From assembly GCA_003252105.1 (NCBI GenBank), contig QKDL01000050.1, positions 95,177 through 159,176 on the forward strand: a stretch of DNA of 64,000 bases, in the 5' to 3' direction. The position numbers were made by a program, and so were the translations under genes. This document shows positions 8,256-17,411 of this stretch, one piece after another (the first letter of the stretch is position 1; every line of letters begins with the position of its first letter). Under the pieces are notes generated by a model. It did not search any database, had not been told where the DNA came from, and saw only the letters and a program-made list of their open reading frames with translations. The DNA is from Arcobacter sp. Lineage in GTDB: Bacteria; Campylobacterota; Campylobacteria; Campylobacterales; Arcobacteraceae.

Positions 8256-11200
8256 ATGACAAGATTAGAGAAGATTGCTTCTTTATACAAAGCGGTGATG
8301 GGAACTACTCCATCTGCTGAACAACTTAATACTTATGCAGGTCTTAACGAAGATATTGCATTAGAAGTAATTAATGCAACAATGATGGGTGATAGCCCAA
8401 TTGCATCTGGTTATGAATCATTAACTACAGAGTTATTAGTACAATCATTCTTCAATACTATTTTTGATATTGAAGTTGATACTGCATCTGATGGTTTTGC
8501 ATATTGGGTTAATGAAGTAGAAAATAATCCATTTATTGATGCAAGTAACCTTGCTATCGCATTAATTAATGGTGCTGATGAAGCAGGTCAAGCTGCATTA
8601 GCTACTGATGTTGCTTCAATTGTAACTGCTTATGAAGCAGCTTACCCAGACGGTGGTACAGAAACTCCAACTGAGCAAGATGGTGAAACTCAATACTTAA
8701 CAGTAGCAAACGATGTATTAGTTGGTACTGCAGATAAAGATACTTTTATCGCTGATATCAACCAAGTTGCTTATACTGGTTCAGTAGCTAACACTTTAGC
8801 AACTGGAGATAGAATTGATGGTGGAGCTTCAACAGATACATTAAAGGCACAAATCACTACTCAACAAGTTACAAGTGATAATGGTGTTGTAACTGATGTT
8901 CAACCAAGAACTACAAGTGTAGAAATCGTAGAAATTGAAGCACAAGATTTTTCTGATGGTAATGGATATGCAGTATTAGATGCAAAAAACATGACTGGTA
9001 TTACAAAAATTGGTTCTTCATATTCTGATGGTGACTTAGTTATTGAAAACTTAACTACATTAACTGATGCTGGTGTTATCAGAAATACTGCAGATATGAC
9101 TATTACTATGGATCATACTGATAACTTTAACTCTGATGAAGATGCTTCAGATTTAACTGTTTATTTTGATGAAGATTATTTAGTATCTGGTCAAGAAACT
9201 TCTGGTTCTGAATTATTAATCAGAATGTTAAATGCAGTTTCAAATGTAGAGGGTGGTAACCCAATTGATGGTACTACAAGTTTATCATTTTTCGTAGGTA
9301 CTACTGAAGTAGTTGTTGATCTTTCTGCTATCGAATCTGATGCTACATTAGATTTTACAAGTGCTTATGGTGATGTTGTTGATGCTATCAATGCTCAATT
9401 AGCAGCTCAAGGACTTGACACTGTAACAGCTTCTTTAGCTCCAATTGCAGAGGGTGTTTTCTCAATCCCAGTTTCTGTTTATGATTCAGGTGATTCAGCT
9501 GGTTACTACTACCCAATCTTAGTTACAAACTCTGGTTCTGAAGAATTAGTTGAAGGTACATTTACTACAACTGCTGTTGAGTATGATACTGACCAAAATA
9601 ACTCTATGAACGCTGATCCAGCACAAACTGCTGATGTTCCTTTATCTGTAAATATCGAACTTACAAAAGTTGGTAGAGATGCAGATGGTGGTGATTTAAT
9701 CGTTGGTGGTAAATCACAAGATGCTCTTGCTCCAGATACAGATGTTGACCAAACTGATGGTATTGATCAATTCAATATTACTGTATTTGGAAACGAAGAC
9801 TTACCTTCAAACTTAGGTATCATCAGATCAACTAATGGTGCATTAGATACTGTTATTATTGATTCTGAATCTAGAACTGATAACTCTTATGCTGCATTAA
9901 CTGTAAGAGATGCATTCGGTGGAACATTAGAAACTTTAAATGCAAATGCATTTATGGGTAACTTAAGTATTGGTTCAGTTACTGCTGCTGCAGATATTGA
10001 TACATTTACTGCTACAGGTGGTGGAAATGTTTACTTAAGAGAAACTATTTCTTTTGGTACACAGTTACCATCTTCTTTAGATGAAGATAACTCATTCACT
10101 GTAACAACTGGTACAGGTGTTGATACAATTCTTATTGATGCAAATGGTGGAGCTCAAGTAGATATTAATACTGGTTCAAATGATGATAGTATTTCTGTAT
10201 CTATTGATGGACAAGATACTTCTGGTAGTGATTTAACAAAAGCATTCATCACTTCTTTATCTGGAAACAACACTGTTTCAACTACTTCTGTTGATGCGAT
10301 TCATGAAGCATTAATTAACTTAGGAAGTGGTTCAGATACTGTAAATGGTAATACTGTAAATATTGAAGTTGATACTGGTTCTGGTAAAGATACAATTTAT
10401 GCTTCAAATACAGCTCAAAAAGCTATTTTTGTACAAACAGCTGGAACTTCAGCTGCTGATTTAGGTGTACAAGCTGTTGATGATGGTGGTGTAAGAACTT
10501 ATAACATCAATGAAACTGAATTATTATTTGGTAGAACTGTAACTGTTACATTAGCTACTCAAGGATTAGTTGATGCTCTTAACCTTGATTCAGGTTTTGA
10601 AGCAACTGCTACAATTGTTGCATCTAATGGTTATTTAACTACTGAATTAGATTTATATAAAGCAATTATGAATGCAATTAATAATGATGATGTATTATCT
10701 AAATTAGCAGTAGCTTCTATTGATTCAAATGGTAACTTAAGTGTTGGTTATTTAGTTGATGGTGCTATAGTAAATCTTGATGATGCTGTAGAGTATACTA
10801 TCTCTGATGCTGCATTTACTACATTAACTGCATCTGAAGAAGCTGGTATTTTAGCTGACATTCAAGAAAAATTTGCAGATTCTGATATCACTGCTGCTTC
10901 TGTAGAAGCTGCATATGATGCTATCACTACTATTGGTGTAATTGAAGATGCTGTTCAAGCTGGTGTAATGTCTGCTTCTACTGATACTAATATTGTAAAT
11001 GGTGGTTTAGATAACGACGTTATCGTATTAAACTCTTACGATGGATTAGTTGATACTGGTGTAGTTGGTGTTAATGCTAATATTGAAACTGTTTCTACTG
11101 GAGATATCGTAGTATTCGATACAACTTCAATTGGAAATGATACAATTGTTAACTTCACTGCAACAGTTGCTTATGACCACGATGGTGACACAGGTACTGC

Positions 11201-11699
11201 TGATTTAGTTGCTGCTAATGATCAACTTGATTTTACTGCTTGGTTAGATAACCAATATACATTAAGTGGTTCAACAGTTTCAAGAAATTCAATTGATACT
11301 GACTTAGAAGCAGACCTTGTTTCTTTCTCAGCAAATTCAGTTGTTGTAGCTGATTCAGCAGATATCGAAACAGCATATGGTAACACAACTTCAACTGTTT
11401 CATTTGATACTTTAACTGATTCTCAAATTTTAGCTGCATTAAACGGTACTTCTGGTAACGCAAATGCTGTAGCTGGAACATTTGCTGTTGATGCTTATGC
11501 TGGTACAGGTACATTAGTTGGTACAACACAAAAATCAATCTTAATGATTGAAAATCTTGCTAATGATGGAGAGTACTTAGTAGTTGAAGTAACTGCTAAC
11601 AATGTTACAGGTGATGCTCAATTTACAGATGCTTCTATTATTGGTTCTGTAGACTTCGGTGATACTGTAGGATTCGTTGACGGAAACTTTGTTTTATAA
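8256..11699 (+). CDS. S-layer-like secreted protein with SapA-type N-terminal domain
   Basis: A 1147-residue acidic protein very rich in Asp, Thr, Ser and Val, with no cysteine that I can see, as is usual for S-layer subunits. Residues 1-~130 are the domain shared with four other proteins in this window (MTRLEKIASLY at the start, FAYWVNEVENNPF near ~85-97, AIALING). Around residues 150-200 a degenerate RTX-like stretch appears (NDVLVGTADKDTF, DRIDGGASTDTL). The rest is low-complexity beta-strand-like sequence. The protein ends DGNFVL, an acidic-then-hydrophobic tail like type I secretion signals. It lacks a Sec signal peptide. Probable export is by the ABC/HlyD/TolC operon at 28491-32852. A strong leader and terminator suggest high expression. 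Confidence 0.8.
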   Translation: MTRLEKIASLYKAVMGTTPSAEQLNTYAGLNEDIALEVINATMMGDSPIASGYESLTTELLVQSFFNTIFDIEVDTASDGFAYWVNEVENNPFIDASNLAIALINGADEAGQAALATDVASIVTAYEAAYPDGGTETPTEQDGETQYLTVANDVLVGTADKDTFIADINQVAYTGSVANTLATGDRIDGGASTDTLKAQITTQQVTSDNGVVTDVQPRTTSVEIVEIEAQDFSDGNGYAVLDAKNMTGITKIGSSYSDGDLVIENLTTLTDAGVIRNTADMTITMDHTDNFNSDEDASDLTVYFDEDYLVSGQETSGSELLIRMLNAVSNVEGGNPIDGTTSLSFFVGTTEVVVDLSAIESDATLDFTSAYGDVVDAINAQLAAQGLDTVTASLAPIAEGVFSIPVSVYDSGDSAGYYYPILVTNSGSEELVEGTFTTTAVEYDTDQNNSMNADPAQTADVPLSVNIELTKVGRDADGGDLIVGGKSQDALAPDTDVDQTDGIDQFNITVFGNEDLPSNLGIIRSTNGALDTVIIDSESRTDNSYAALTVRDAFGGTLETLNANAFMGNLSIGSVTAAADIDTFTATGGGNVYLRETISFGTQLPSSLDEDNSFTVTTGTGVDTILIDANGGAQVDINTGSNDDSISVSIDGQDTSGSDLTKAFITSLSGNNTVSTTSVDAIHEALINLGSGSDTVNGNTVNIEVDTGSGKDTIYASNTAQKAIFVQTAGTSAADLGVQAVDDGGVRTYNINETELLFGRTVTVTLATQGLVDALNLDSGFEATATIVASNGYLTTELDLYKAIMNAINNDDVLSKLAVASIDSNGNLSVGYLVDGAIVNLDDAVEYTISDAAFTTLTASEEAGILADIQEKFADSDITAASVEAAYDAITTIGVIEDAVQAGVMSASTDTNIVNGGLDNDVIVLNSYDGLVDTGVVGVNANIETVSTGDIVVFDTTSIGNDTIVNFTATVAYDHDGDTGTADLVAANDQLDFTAWLDNQYTLSGSTVSRNSIDTDLEADLVSFSANSVVVADSADIETAYGNTTSTVSFDTLTDSQILAALNGTSGNANAVAGTFAVDAYAGTGTLVGTTQKSILMIENLANDGEYLVVEVTANNVTGDAQFTDASIIGSVDFGDTVGFVDGNFVL

Positions 11700-11740
11700 T
11701 AACTAATTATTTAGTTTTTATACATAAAGAAAGCAATCTA

Positions 11741-11774
11741 AAAGCCAAGGAGTTTACTCCTTGGCTTTTTTTTT
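11741..11774 (+). terminator. intrinsic terminator of the S-layer-like gene
   Basis: A perfect 12-base stem, AAAGCCAAGGAG (11741-11752) with CTCCTTGGCTTT (11757-11768), closes a TTTA loop and runs into a T tract. It lies about 40 bases after the stop codon. Confidence 0.92.
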
Positions 11775-11932
11775 AGCTCGTAAAAAGGCTATAAAAGATT
11801 TTATATTTTAATAGGAATTTATCGAATAAATATTATTGTTCATTAGTTTTAAAAAAATATACACTAACTAAATAGAAATATTTAAAAAATAGAATTAATT
11901 TATATTAGTATATACAATTAGAAAGTTTTATT

Positions 11933-13684
11933 TTATTGTTTGTTTTTTATTTTTTCTTCGTATAAATTAATAAACTCTTTTGAAAAATATTTTTTTTCTT
12001 CTTCTATAATGATAAGTTTATTAATTTTATCTATTATATAATCTATTGGTATCTGTTCTTCTTGCACTAGAATAATAAGATGTTTTAATTGTTTATCCAA
12101 TAACAAAGAGATTATCTGTTCATTTTTATTATAACTAATATACGAGTCTAAAATAGTTTTTTGTAATTTTGTAGCTTCTTCTAAAGCTTTTTGTTTTCCT
12201 ATTATAACTGTTATTGGAATTTTTCCATTATTTTGAATAATTGAGTTCAAAAAAATTGGAATTTTATTTTTAGAAAAATTATCTTGCCCTAATTGTGGAG
12301 AAAAATTTACTTCATTTATAATAGCACCATTTTCATACCAAGGAATTGAGATATCATCAGATATAATATCTATTCCAGCAACTTCCATACCAAATACTCT
12401 TGCTGCTTTGAAGGCAATAGCTTTATTTTCAGGATGTATTTTATCTGTTAAGTCAACATTTCTTCCACCATATTGCGATGATTCTATAAATCTTAAAGGT
12501 ATCCATTGACCTTTTTGTACAACTGATTCTAAATTTAGATTATAAGTAGATAGTACCTCTTGTGTTTCTTCATCTAAAGGAAAGATTTCTGTTTTTTCCC
12601 ATGGTGGTAAAAGTTCATTTTCTTCATTTGCTTTTAAAATCAACTCTTTTATTGTACTCTTGCCATCAGCTTTAATAGATTTAGGTTCTCTTTTTACTAC
12701 ATAAAGTATTTTTTGTTTTACTACAAAAATACGATGACAAGTCCCTTTTACTTGTTTTTCTACAAGTATTTGTCCTGATGATGAAGCCTCTTTTGCTATG
12801 TTAAAAGCCTTTATCAGTTTTTTGTCATCTTCAATATTTATTGTTACTCCTCTTCCTTCATTTTCATCACAAGGTTTAACAACAACGGGATATGGTATTT
12901 TGTTGATAGCATTAATACAATCCTCTTTTTTAAAGAGGAGTTTGTGTATAGGGTATGGCAAACCAGCTTTTTTCAGAAATATAGCACTAAGCATTTTATT
13001 TCCAACTATTTGAGAACCAATTTTTGAATCTTCACTTACTGAACTTCCTATAAGCATAGTCGAATTACAACCCCATCCCAACTGAGCAATACCTCTTGAG
13101 ATATTTATAATAGGTATATTCATTTTAAAAGCTGTTTCCAAAATAGGTATTGAGGATTTAGCTGTTCCTGAAAAATGACTATAGGGTTGTATAATCTCTT
13201 TTTGTAATATCTTATAAAAATTTAATATATTGTTTTTTGAACTGCTATTTATAAAATAATTGATGATATATTTTAAGCATAGATTGAAAACATTATTAAA
13301 AATACTTGTAGGGATATAATCTATATGTTTTAATAATATTTTTATTTCTAAATTTTGTTTATCTTCAATTATAGATAATATTTCAGGCAATTCAAAAACA
13401 GGTATTTTTAAAGTATTTAAAAATTTATTGTATAAAAGAGATGTCTTTTGTATCAATTCTTCTTCAATTTTTTTACTAGATACATCATCTACATTTGATA
13501 TATATAATATATTTTTTAGCCATATATCAATTTGCTGAAAGTGTTTTTGTGTTGGTATATTTTTTCTATCTATTTTTAAAGATACTGTATAAGATTTTAA
13601 CATACGGAATATTATCAAAAAAGTAATAAAAAAGTAGTTTAATAAAGTTGTTGTATTAATTAAATATTGTAAACCAATCATCAC
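11933..13684 (-). CDS. CphA-like ATP-grasp protein without a Mur-ligase domain
   Basis: Residues ~165-480 match the first and ATP-grasp regions of cyanophycin synthetase: ISRGIAQLGWGCN, then VVKPCDENEGRGVTI (ATP-binding loop), GTCHRIFVVKQKILYVVKR, and AGIDIISDDI with a late metal-binding NEVNFSP. Cyanophycin synthetases continue with a Mur-ligase half carrying a second P-loop; here only ~100 unrelated residues follow, so the protein should form at most one amide-bond type. Substrate unknown. The start is uncertain: a GTG at 13684, an ATG at 13681 or an ATG at 13603 all lack a clear Shine-Dalgarno. It is the only minus-strand gene among the S-layer-like genes, with no partner beside it. Confidence 0.7.
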   Translation of the reverse strand: MMIGLQYLINTTTLLNYFFITFLIIFRMLKSYTVSLKIDRKNIPTQKHFQQIDIWLKNILYISNVDDVSSKKIEEELIQKTSLLYNKFLNTLKIPVFELPEILSIIEDKQNLEIKILLKHIDYIPTSIFNNVFNLCLKYIINYFINSSSKNNILNFYKILQKEIIQPYSHFSGTAKSSIPILETAFKMNIPIINISRGIAQLGWGCNSTMLIGSSVSEDSKIGSQIVGNKMLSAIFLKKAGLPYPIHKLLFKKEDCINAINKIPYPVVVKPCDENEGRGVTINIEDDKKLIKAFNIAKEASSSGQILVEKQVKGTCHRIFVVKQKILYVVKREPKSIKADGKSTIKELILKANEENELLPPWEKTEIFPLDEETQEVLSTYNLNLESVVQKGQWIPLRFIESSQYGGRNVDLTDKIHPENKAIAFKAARVFGMEVAGIDIISDDISIPWYENGAIINEVNFSPQLGQDNFSKNKIPIFLNSIIQNNGKIPITVIIGKQKALEEATKLQKTILDSYISYNKNEQIISLLLDKQLKHLIILVQEEQIPIDYIIDKINKLIIIEEEKKYFSKEFINLYEEKIKNKQ

Positions 13685-13764
13685 ATGTGCAATTTATAAT
13701 ATAGTAAAAATATCTTTTTGATTTTAATTTTACAGTACATATTTTCTTTTTATTTATATATATG

Positions 13765-13793
13765 TATAATAATATTATATATAAAATAAAGGA
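13765..13793 (+). promoter_or_regulatory. promoter and ribosome binding site for the 13799 gene
   Basis: TATAAT at 13765-13770 sits in very AT-rich DNA; AAAGGA at 13788-13793 is placed 5 bases before the ATG at 13799. Confidence 0.5.
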
Positions 13794-13798
13794 ATGAA

Positions 13799-14740
13799 AT
13801 GACAAGGTTACAAAAAATAGCTTCACTTTATCTTTCTATATTTGGTGAATCTCCTAGTGTAGATACACTACATGGATATGCAAGTATAAATGATTCTATT
13901 ACATTAGAGGTTTTATCAGCATTGATGGTCTCTGATAGTGGAAAATTAGATAATTTTAATTCTATGGATAGTTCATTGTATGTTATGGAGATGTTTCAAT
14001 CTGTATTTAATTTATCAACAGAACAGATGAATCAAATAATTAGTACAAATGAAGGCTCAGAAGGTTTTCAATACTGGGTAAATGAGCTTGAAAACAATCC
14101 TTTTGTTACACAAAGTACCTTGCCTATTGCCTTGATAAATGGTACAGCAGATACAAGTTCTTTAGAAGAAAGTACGGCAAATATAATAGATGATTATAAC
14201 CTTTATTACAATATTGAAACTGAGGATTCTCTAATATTATCAGTTTCAAATGAAGCAACTTCTAGCAATTATGATTCCTCAAAACCATTAGATGATATAC
14301 CTTATACTGATGTTAGTTTTTTATTTGATTCACAACTTGTAAATCTAGAATTAGATTTATCTACAGTGGATGATTATGATGATATGTGGAATGCAATAGT
14401 TGATGCAGCATACAATGATGATAATTTTTATTTTGCATTAGCCATGGTATTAGGCAGTGTAACCTTAACACGTGAAGAAGATGCTCAAACAATTTATTCC
14501 CTTGATGGTGAAGCAAGAAGTGTAGATCAATATATCTTTTCATCTTCTGAACATGATTTGACAATATCTTCATCAAATGGTTGGAGTATAAACTCTGGAA
14601 CATCTGAATTATCTTTTAATGGTTCACTAGAAGTAGCTTTTCCTTCATATTTAGGAAGAACAATTAGCGATATTGAATCAGATAATAATTCTGCAACTTT
14701 AATGGGTATAGATGAGTCTACAGATGCATTATTATTATAA
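13799..14740 (+). CDS. secreted-type protein with SapA-like N-terminal domain, unknown body
   Basis: A 313-residue acidic protein. Residues 1-~120 are the shared domain (MTRLQKIASLYLSIFG, GFQYWVNELENNPFV, PIALINGT). The remaining ~190 residues show no family I recognise; they are Ser/Asp-rich with two blocks that could be beta-strands. It has no Sec signal peptide and no cysteine that I can see, and ends in DALLL, an acidic residue followed by hydrophobic ones as in type I secretion tails. Its position next to other members of the family suggests the same exporter. Confidence 0.7.
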   Translation: MTRLQKIASLYLSIFGESPSVDTLHGYASINDSITLEVLSALMVSDSGKLDNFNSMDSSLYVMEMFQSVFNLSTEQMNQIISTNEGSEGFQYWVNELENNPFVTQSTLPIALINGTADTSSLEESTANIIDDYNLYYNIETEDSLILSVSNEATSSNYDSSKPLDDIPYTDVSFLFDSQLVNLELDLSTVDDYDDMWNAIVDAAYNDDNFYFALAMVLGSVTLTREEDAQTIYSLDGEARSVDQYIFSSSEHDLTISSSNGWSINSGTSELSFNGSLEVAFPSYLGRTISDIESDNNSATLMGIDESTDALLL

Positions 14741-14828
14741 AATTTTTTAAATCTTTTATCTTTAAATTTGATTCATATTATTTGAGTTAATTTTACTTTT
14801 TTGATAGCAAAATTTAACTAATAAAAAC

Positions 14829-14855
14829 TCAATTAAGTTCCAATTGGATAAAATA
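14829..14855 (+). promoter_or_regulatory. promoter-like element shared with 17344-17370
   Basis: The element reads TCAATTAAGT, then a variable centre, then GATAAAATA as the likely -10. The same arrangement with the same spacing lies in front of the gene at 17412. No gene is seen in 14741-14885. Confidence 0.45.
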
Positions 14856-14885
14856 CAAAATTCTAACAAATTCTAAAGGAATATT

Positions 14886-16409
14886 ATGACTAGAGTTGAG
14901 ACTATTGCAGTATTATACTTATCAATTTTTGGGAAAGAACCAACTTCTGAACAATTAAATGAATATGCGAGTTTTTCAGATAATATTCCTCTTGAAACAA
15001 TAGCTAGTACTATGGCTTCAGCAAGTGCAGCTTTGCAACTTCCAAGTGAAACACAAGCCTTAGTAAAAGCTGTATTTCAAACACTATTTGGTTATACTTC
15101 TTCACAAATGGACACAATCATAGCCGAACAAGCACAAATTGCACTTAATGGCGGTGTAGATGGTTTTCAATATTGGGTTGATCAAGTTGATAACAATCCT
15201 TTTATTACTGAAGAAACAATTGTAATTGCAGTTATAAATGGTACAGATGAACAAGGCTTGGATGATATTGCTTCAATGGTTTCTTCTGTAATATCTTCAT
15301 ATGAAACATGGTTAAATGAAAATGATTCAATTCAAGGTGCTACTATCACTGGAACTGTAATGGATGATTTTTTAAATGGTTCTGATACTGATAATTATAT
15401 TTATGGATTAGATGGGAATGATACAATTCTTACTTATTCTGGAGATAATATGGTTGAAGCAGGGGATGGTGATGATACTATTTATGCTGATACAGGGGCA
15501 GATACTATTTATGGAAACGATGGTAATGACACTATTTATGCAAGTGATGGTGATGATAAACTTTATGGTGGTGATGGAGATGATTATATCCATGGAGAAG
15601 CTGGAAATGACACTATAGAAGGTGGCGTTGGCAATGATTACTTATATGGTGAAGATGGCGACGATTTCATAGATGGAAATAGTGGAAATGATGTTATAAA
15701 TGCAGGAGCAGGGGATAATATTCTTTATGGTGGTACAGGAAATGATACTATCTATTTAGGTATTGGAACCAATTTCGTAGATGGCGGCTCTGGAAATGAC
15801 TTAATCTATGGAAATGATGGAATGGATGAGATATATGGTGGTGCAGGGGATGATACTATTTATAGTTACGCAGAAGCAGATACTATAGATGGTTTATCTG
15901 GAAATGATACTATATATGGTGGCTTAGGTGATGATGTTTTAAATGGAAATGAAGACAATGATAACCTTTATGGTGGAGATGGTGATGATATCATATATGG
16001 AGAATCAGGACTTGACTTATTAGTAGGTGGGAAGGGTGCAGATACTTTGATTGGTGGTTCTGGACAAGATAAATTTTTATTTAAAGTATTAGATAGTACA
16101 TCAAGTTCAATGGACACCATTGTTGACTTTAATTCAACAGAAGATGTATTAGAAATTGTAAATCAAGGTACAGAAAATTTTCATCTTCAACTTGATGTTT
16201 CATCAGCACTAACTCTAAGTCAAGCAATCAATATTGCAGCTAGTGGAGATGGAAGTACAAATGCCATTATAACTTGGTTTGAATTTGAAGAATTTACTTA
16301 TGTTGTAGAAGATTTGTCTTCTGATACAATTTTTTCAGATACTACAGATATAGTTATAAGATTACAGGGAATTGTCGATATAGATACTTCAAATTTTGAT
16401 TTTCAATAA
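14886..16409 (+). CDS. RTX-repeat protein with SapA-like N-terminal domain
   Basis: A 507-residue protein. Residues 1-~125 are the shared domain (MTRVETIAVLYLSIFG, GFQYWVDQVDNNPFI, IAVINGTDE). Residues ~155-395 hold roughly 25 nonapeptide RTX repeats such as DGNDTIYAS, GGDGDDYIHG and GGAGDDTIY, which fold into calcium-bound parallel beta-rolls outside the cell. The last repeat, GGSGQDKFLFKV, leads into a C-terminal domain ending SNFDFQ. RTX proteins leave through type I secretion, which fits the exporter 12 kb downstream. It carries no recognisable enzyme domain, so it may be a structural or spacer subunit of the surface coat. Confidence 0.85.
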   Translation: MTRVETIAVLYLSIFGKEPTSEQLNEYASFSDNIPLETIASTMASASAALQLPSETQALVKAVFQTLFGYTSSQMDTIIAEQAQIALNGGVDGFQYWVDQVDNNPFITEETIVIAVINGTDEQGLDDIASMVSSVISSYETWLNENDSIQGATITGTVMDDFLNGSDTDNYIYGLDGNDTILTYSGDNMVEAGDGDDTIYADTGADTIYGNDGNDTIYASDGDDKLYGGDGDDYIHGEAGNDTIEGGVGNDYLYGEDGDDFIDGNSGNDVINAGAGDNILYGGTGNDTIYLGIGTNFVDGGSGNDLIYGNDGMDEIYGGAGDDTIYSYAEADTIDGLSGNDTIYGGLGDDVLNGNEDNDNLYGGDGDDIIYGESGLDLLVGGKGADTLIGGSGQDKFLFKVLDSTSSSMDTIVDFNSTEDVLEIVNQGTENFHLQLDVSSALTLSQAINIAASGDGSTNAIITWFEFEEFTYVVEDLSSDTIFSDTTDIVIRLQGIVDIDTSNFDFQ

Positions 16410-16452
16410 TAACTAATAATTATAATTTATCATTATTTTATTAAGCTCTTTG

Positions 16453-16478
16453 TATAATAATAATTATTATGCAAGGAG
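16453..16478 (+). promoter_or_regulatory. promoter and Shine-Dalgarno deciding the start at 16485
   Basis: TATAAT is at 16453-16458. AAGGAG at 16473-16478 touches an ATG at 16479, which is too close, but lies 6 bases before the ATG at 16485; the second ATG is therefore the likely start. Confidence 0.55.
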
Positions 16479-16484
16479 ATGAAA

Positions 16485-17291
16485 ATGGCAAATGAGATAA
16501 GAATAAAACAATTGGCTGCACTATATGTGTCTATTTTTGAAGAAACACCTACAAGTGAACAGCTACATCAATATGTATCTTTTAATGATTCTATAGCTTT
16601 AGAAGTTATCTCTTCAACAATGATGATGAATAGTCCTCAATATTCATATTACAACTCTTTAGATTCTGAAAATTTAGTTAAAAGTATGTTTCAAAAAATT
16701 TTTGGGTATTCAGATTCTCAAATGAATACATTGATTCAAGAACAAGAAGTTTTAGCACAAAATGGAGGTGTAAATGGATTTCAATATTGGGTAAATGAAA
16801 TAGAAAACAATCCATATATAACTGAATATACATTACCAATTGCACTATTAAATGGTGGAGGTACTGATGGTTTAAATCAAGCATGTGCAGTAACTAGTGT
16901 TACAAGTGCAATAAATAATTATTCAAATGCTTTTGGTTTGGATATTAATATTTCAAATGGAATAGACTTGGTTACTGATGGACTATATTATGGTACATAT
17001 TCTGGTGGAATGAATGGTTATGTAGCATTAAATGTATATGATGATTATGCTTCAGGTGTTTGGTATAATCCATCTTGGAGTGAAGGTGGTTATCTTTCAG
17101 ATACTATAGATATACAAGATGGGACTATATCTCAAAATGGTGTTTTTTCATATTTTGGTACTTTTACAGACACCAACTTATCAGGAACTTGGTCTGATGG
17201 CATTGAAGGAACATCTGGTACATTTACAACAACTTTAGTTGGTTCAAATAATATTGATGCAGAAAATTATTTGACAGATCTTTTATCTTAA
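16485..17291 (+). CDS. secreted-type protein with SapA-like N-terminal domain, small beta-rich body
   Basis: About 268 residues from the ATG best spaced from AAGGAG. Residues ~3-125 are the shared domain (LAALYVSIFEETPTSEQL, GFQYWVNEIENNPYI, PIALLNGG). The body (~150-260) is rich in Gly, Tyr and Thr with strand-like repeats (YYGTYSGGMNGYVAL, GVFSYFGTFTDTNLSGTWS) that suggest a small beta-barrel or sandwich; I recognise no named family. It ends LTDLLS. One Cys is visible near residue 133, unlike its paralogues. A terminator follows directly. Confidence 0.7.
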   Translation: MANEIRIKQLAALYVSIFEETPTSEQLHQYVSFNDSIALEVISSTMMMNSPQYSYYNSLDSENLVKSMFQKIFGYSDSQMNTLIQEQEVLAQNGGVNGFQYWVNEIENNPYITEYTLPIALLNGGGTDGLNQACAVTSVTSAINNYSNAFGLDINISNGIDLVTDGLYYGTYSGGMNGYVALNVYDDYASGVWYNPSWSEGGYLSDTIDIQDGTISQNGVFSYFGTFTDTNLSGTWSDGIEGTSGTFTTTLVGSNNIDAENYLTDLLS

Positions 17292-17293
17292 AA

Positions 17294-17319
17294 AAATGGC
17301 TCATAACTATGAGCCATTT
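17294..17319. terminator. intrinsic terminator, probably bidirectional
   Basis: An 11-base perfect stem, AAATGGCTCAT (17294-17304) with ATGAGCCATTT (17309-17319), closes an AACT loop, with A-rich DNA before and T-rich DNA after, right at the stop of the preceding gene. Confidence 0.85.
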
Positions 17320-17343
17320 CTTATAAAAACTTATCCCATAAAT

Positions 17344-17370
17344 TCAATTAAGTATCATTTAGATAAAATA
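17344..17370 (+). promoter_or_regulatory. promoter-like element of the arabinose-donor operon
   Basis: TCAATTAAGT followed at the same distance by GATAAAATA, matching the element at 14829-14855. It lies 42 bases before the ATG at 17412, downstream of a terminator, so a new transcript probably begins here. Confidence 0.45.
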
Positions 17371-17411
17371 ATTTTTCATTTTTAATTCAGATTGAATAAG
17401 GCATCAAGATT

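Noticed and set aside
15408..15618. Frames on both strands inside the RTX repeats
   Set aside because: They arise from the repeated GGxGxD codons read in other frames and show only low-complexity peptides.
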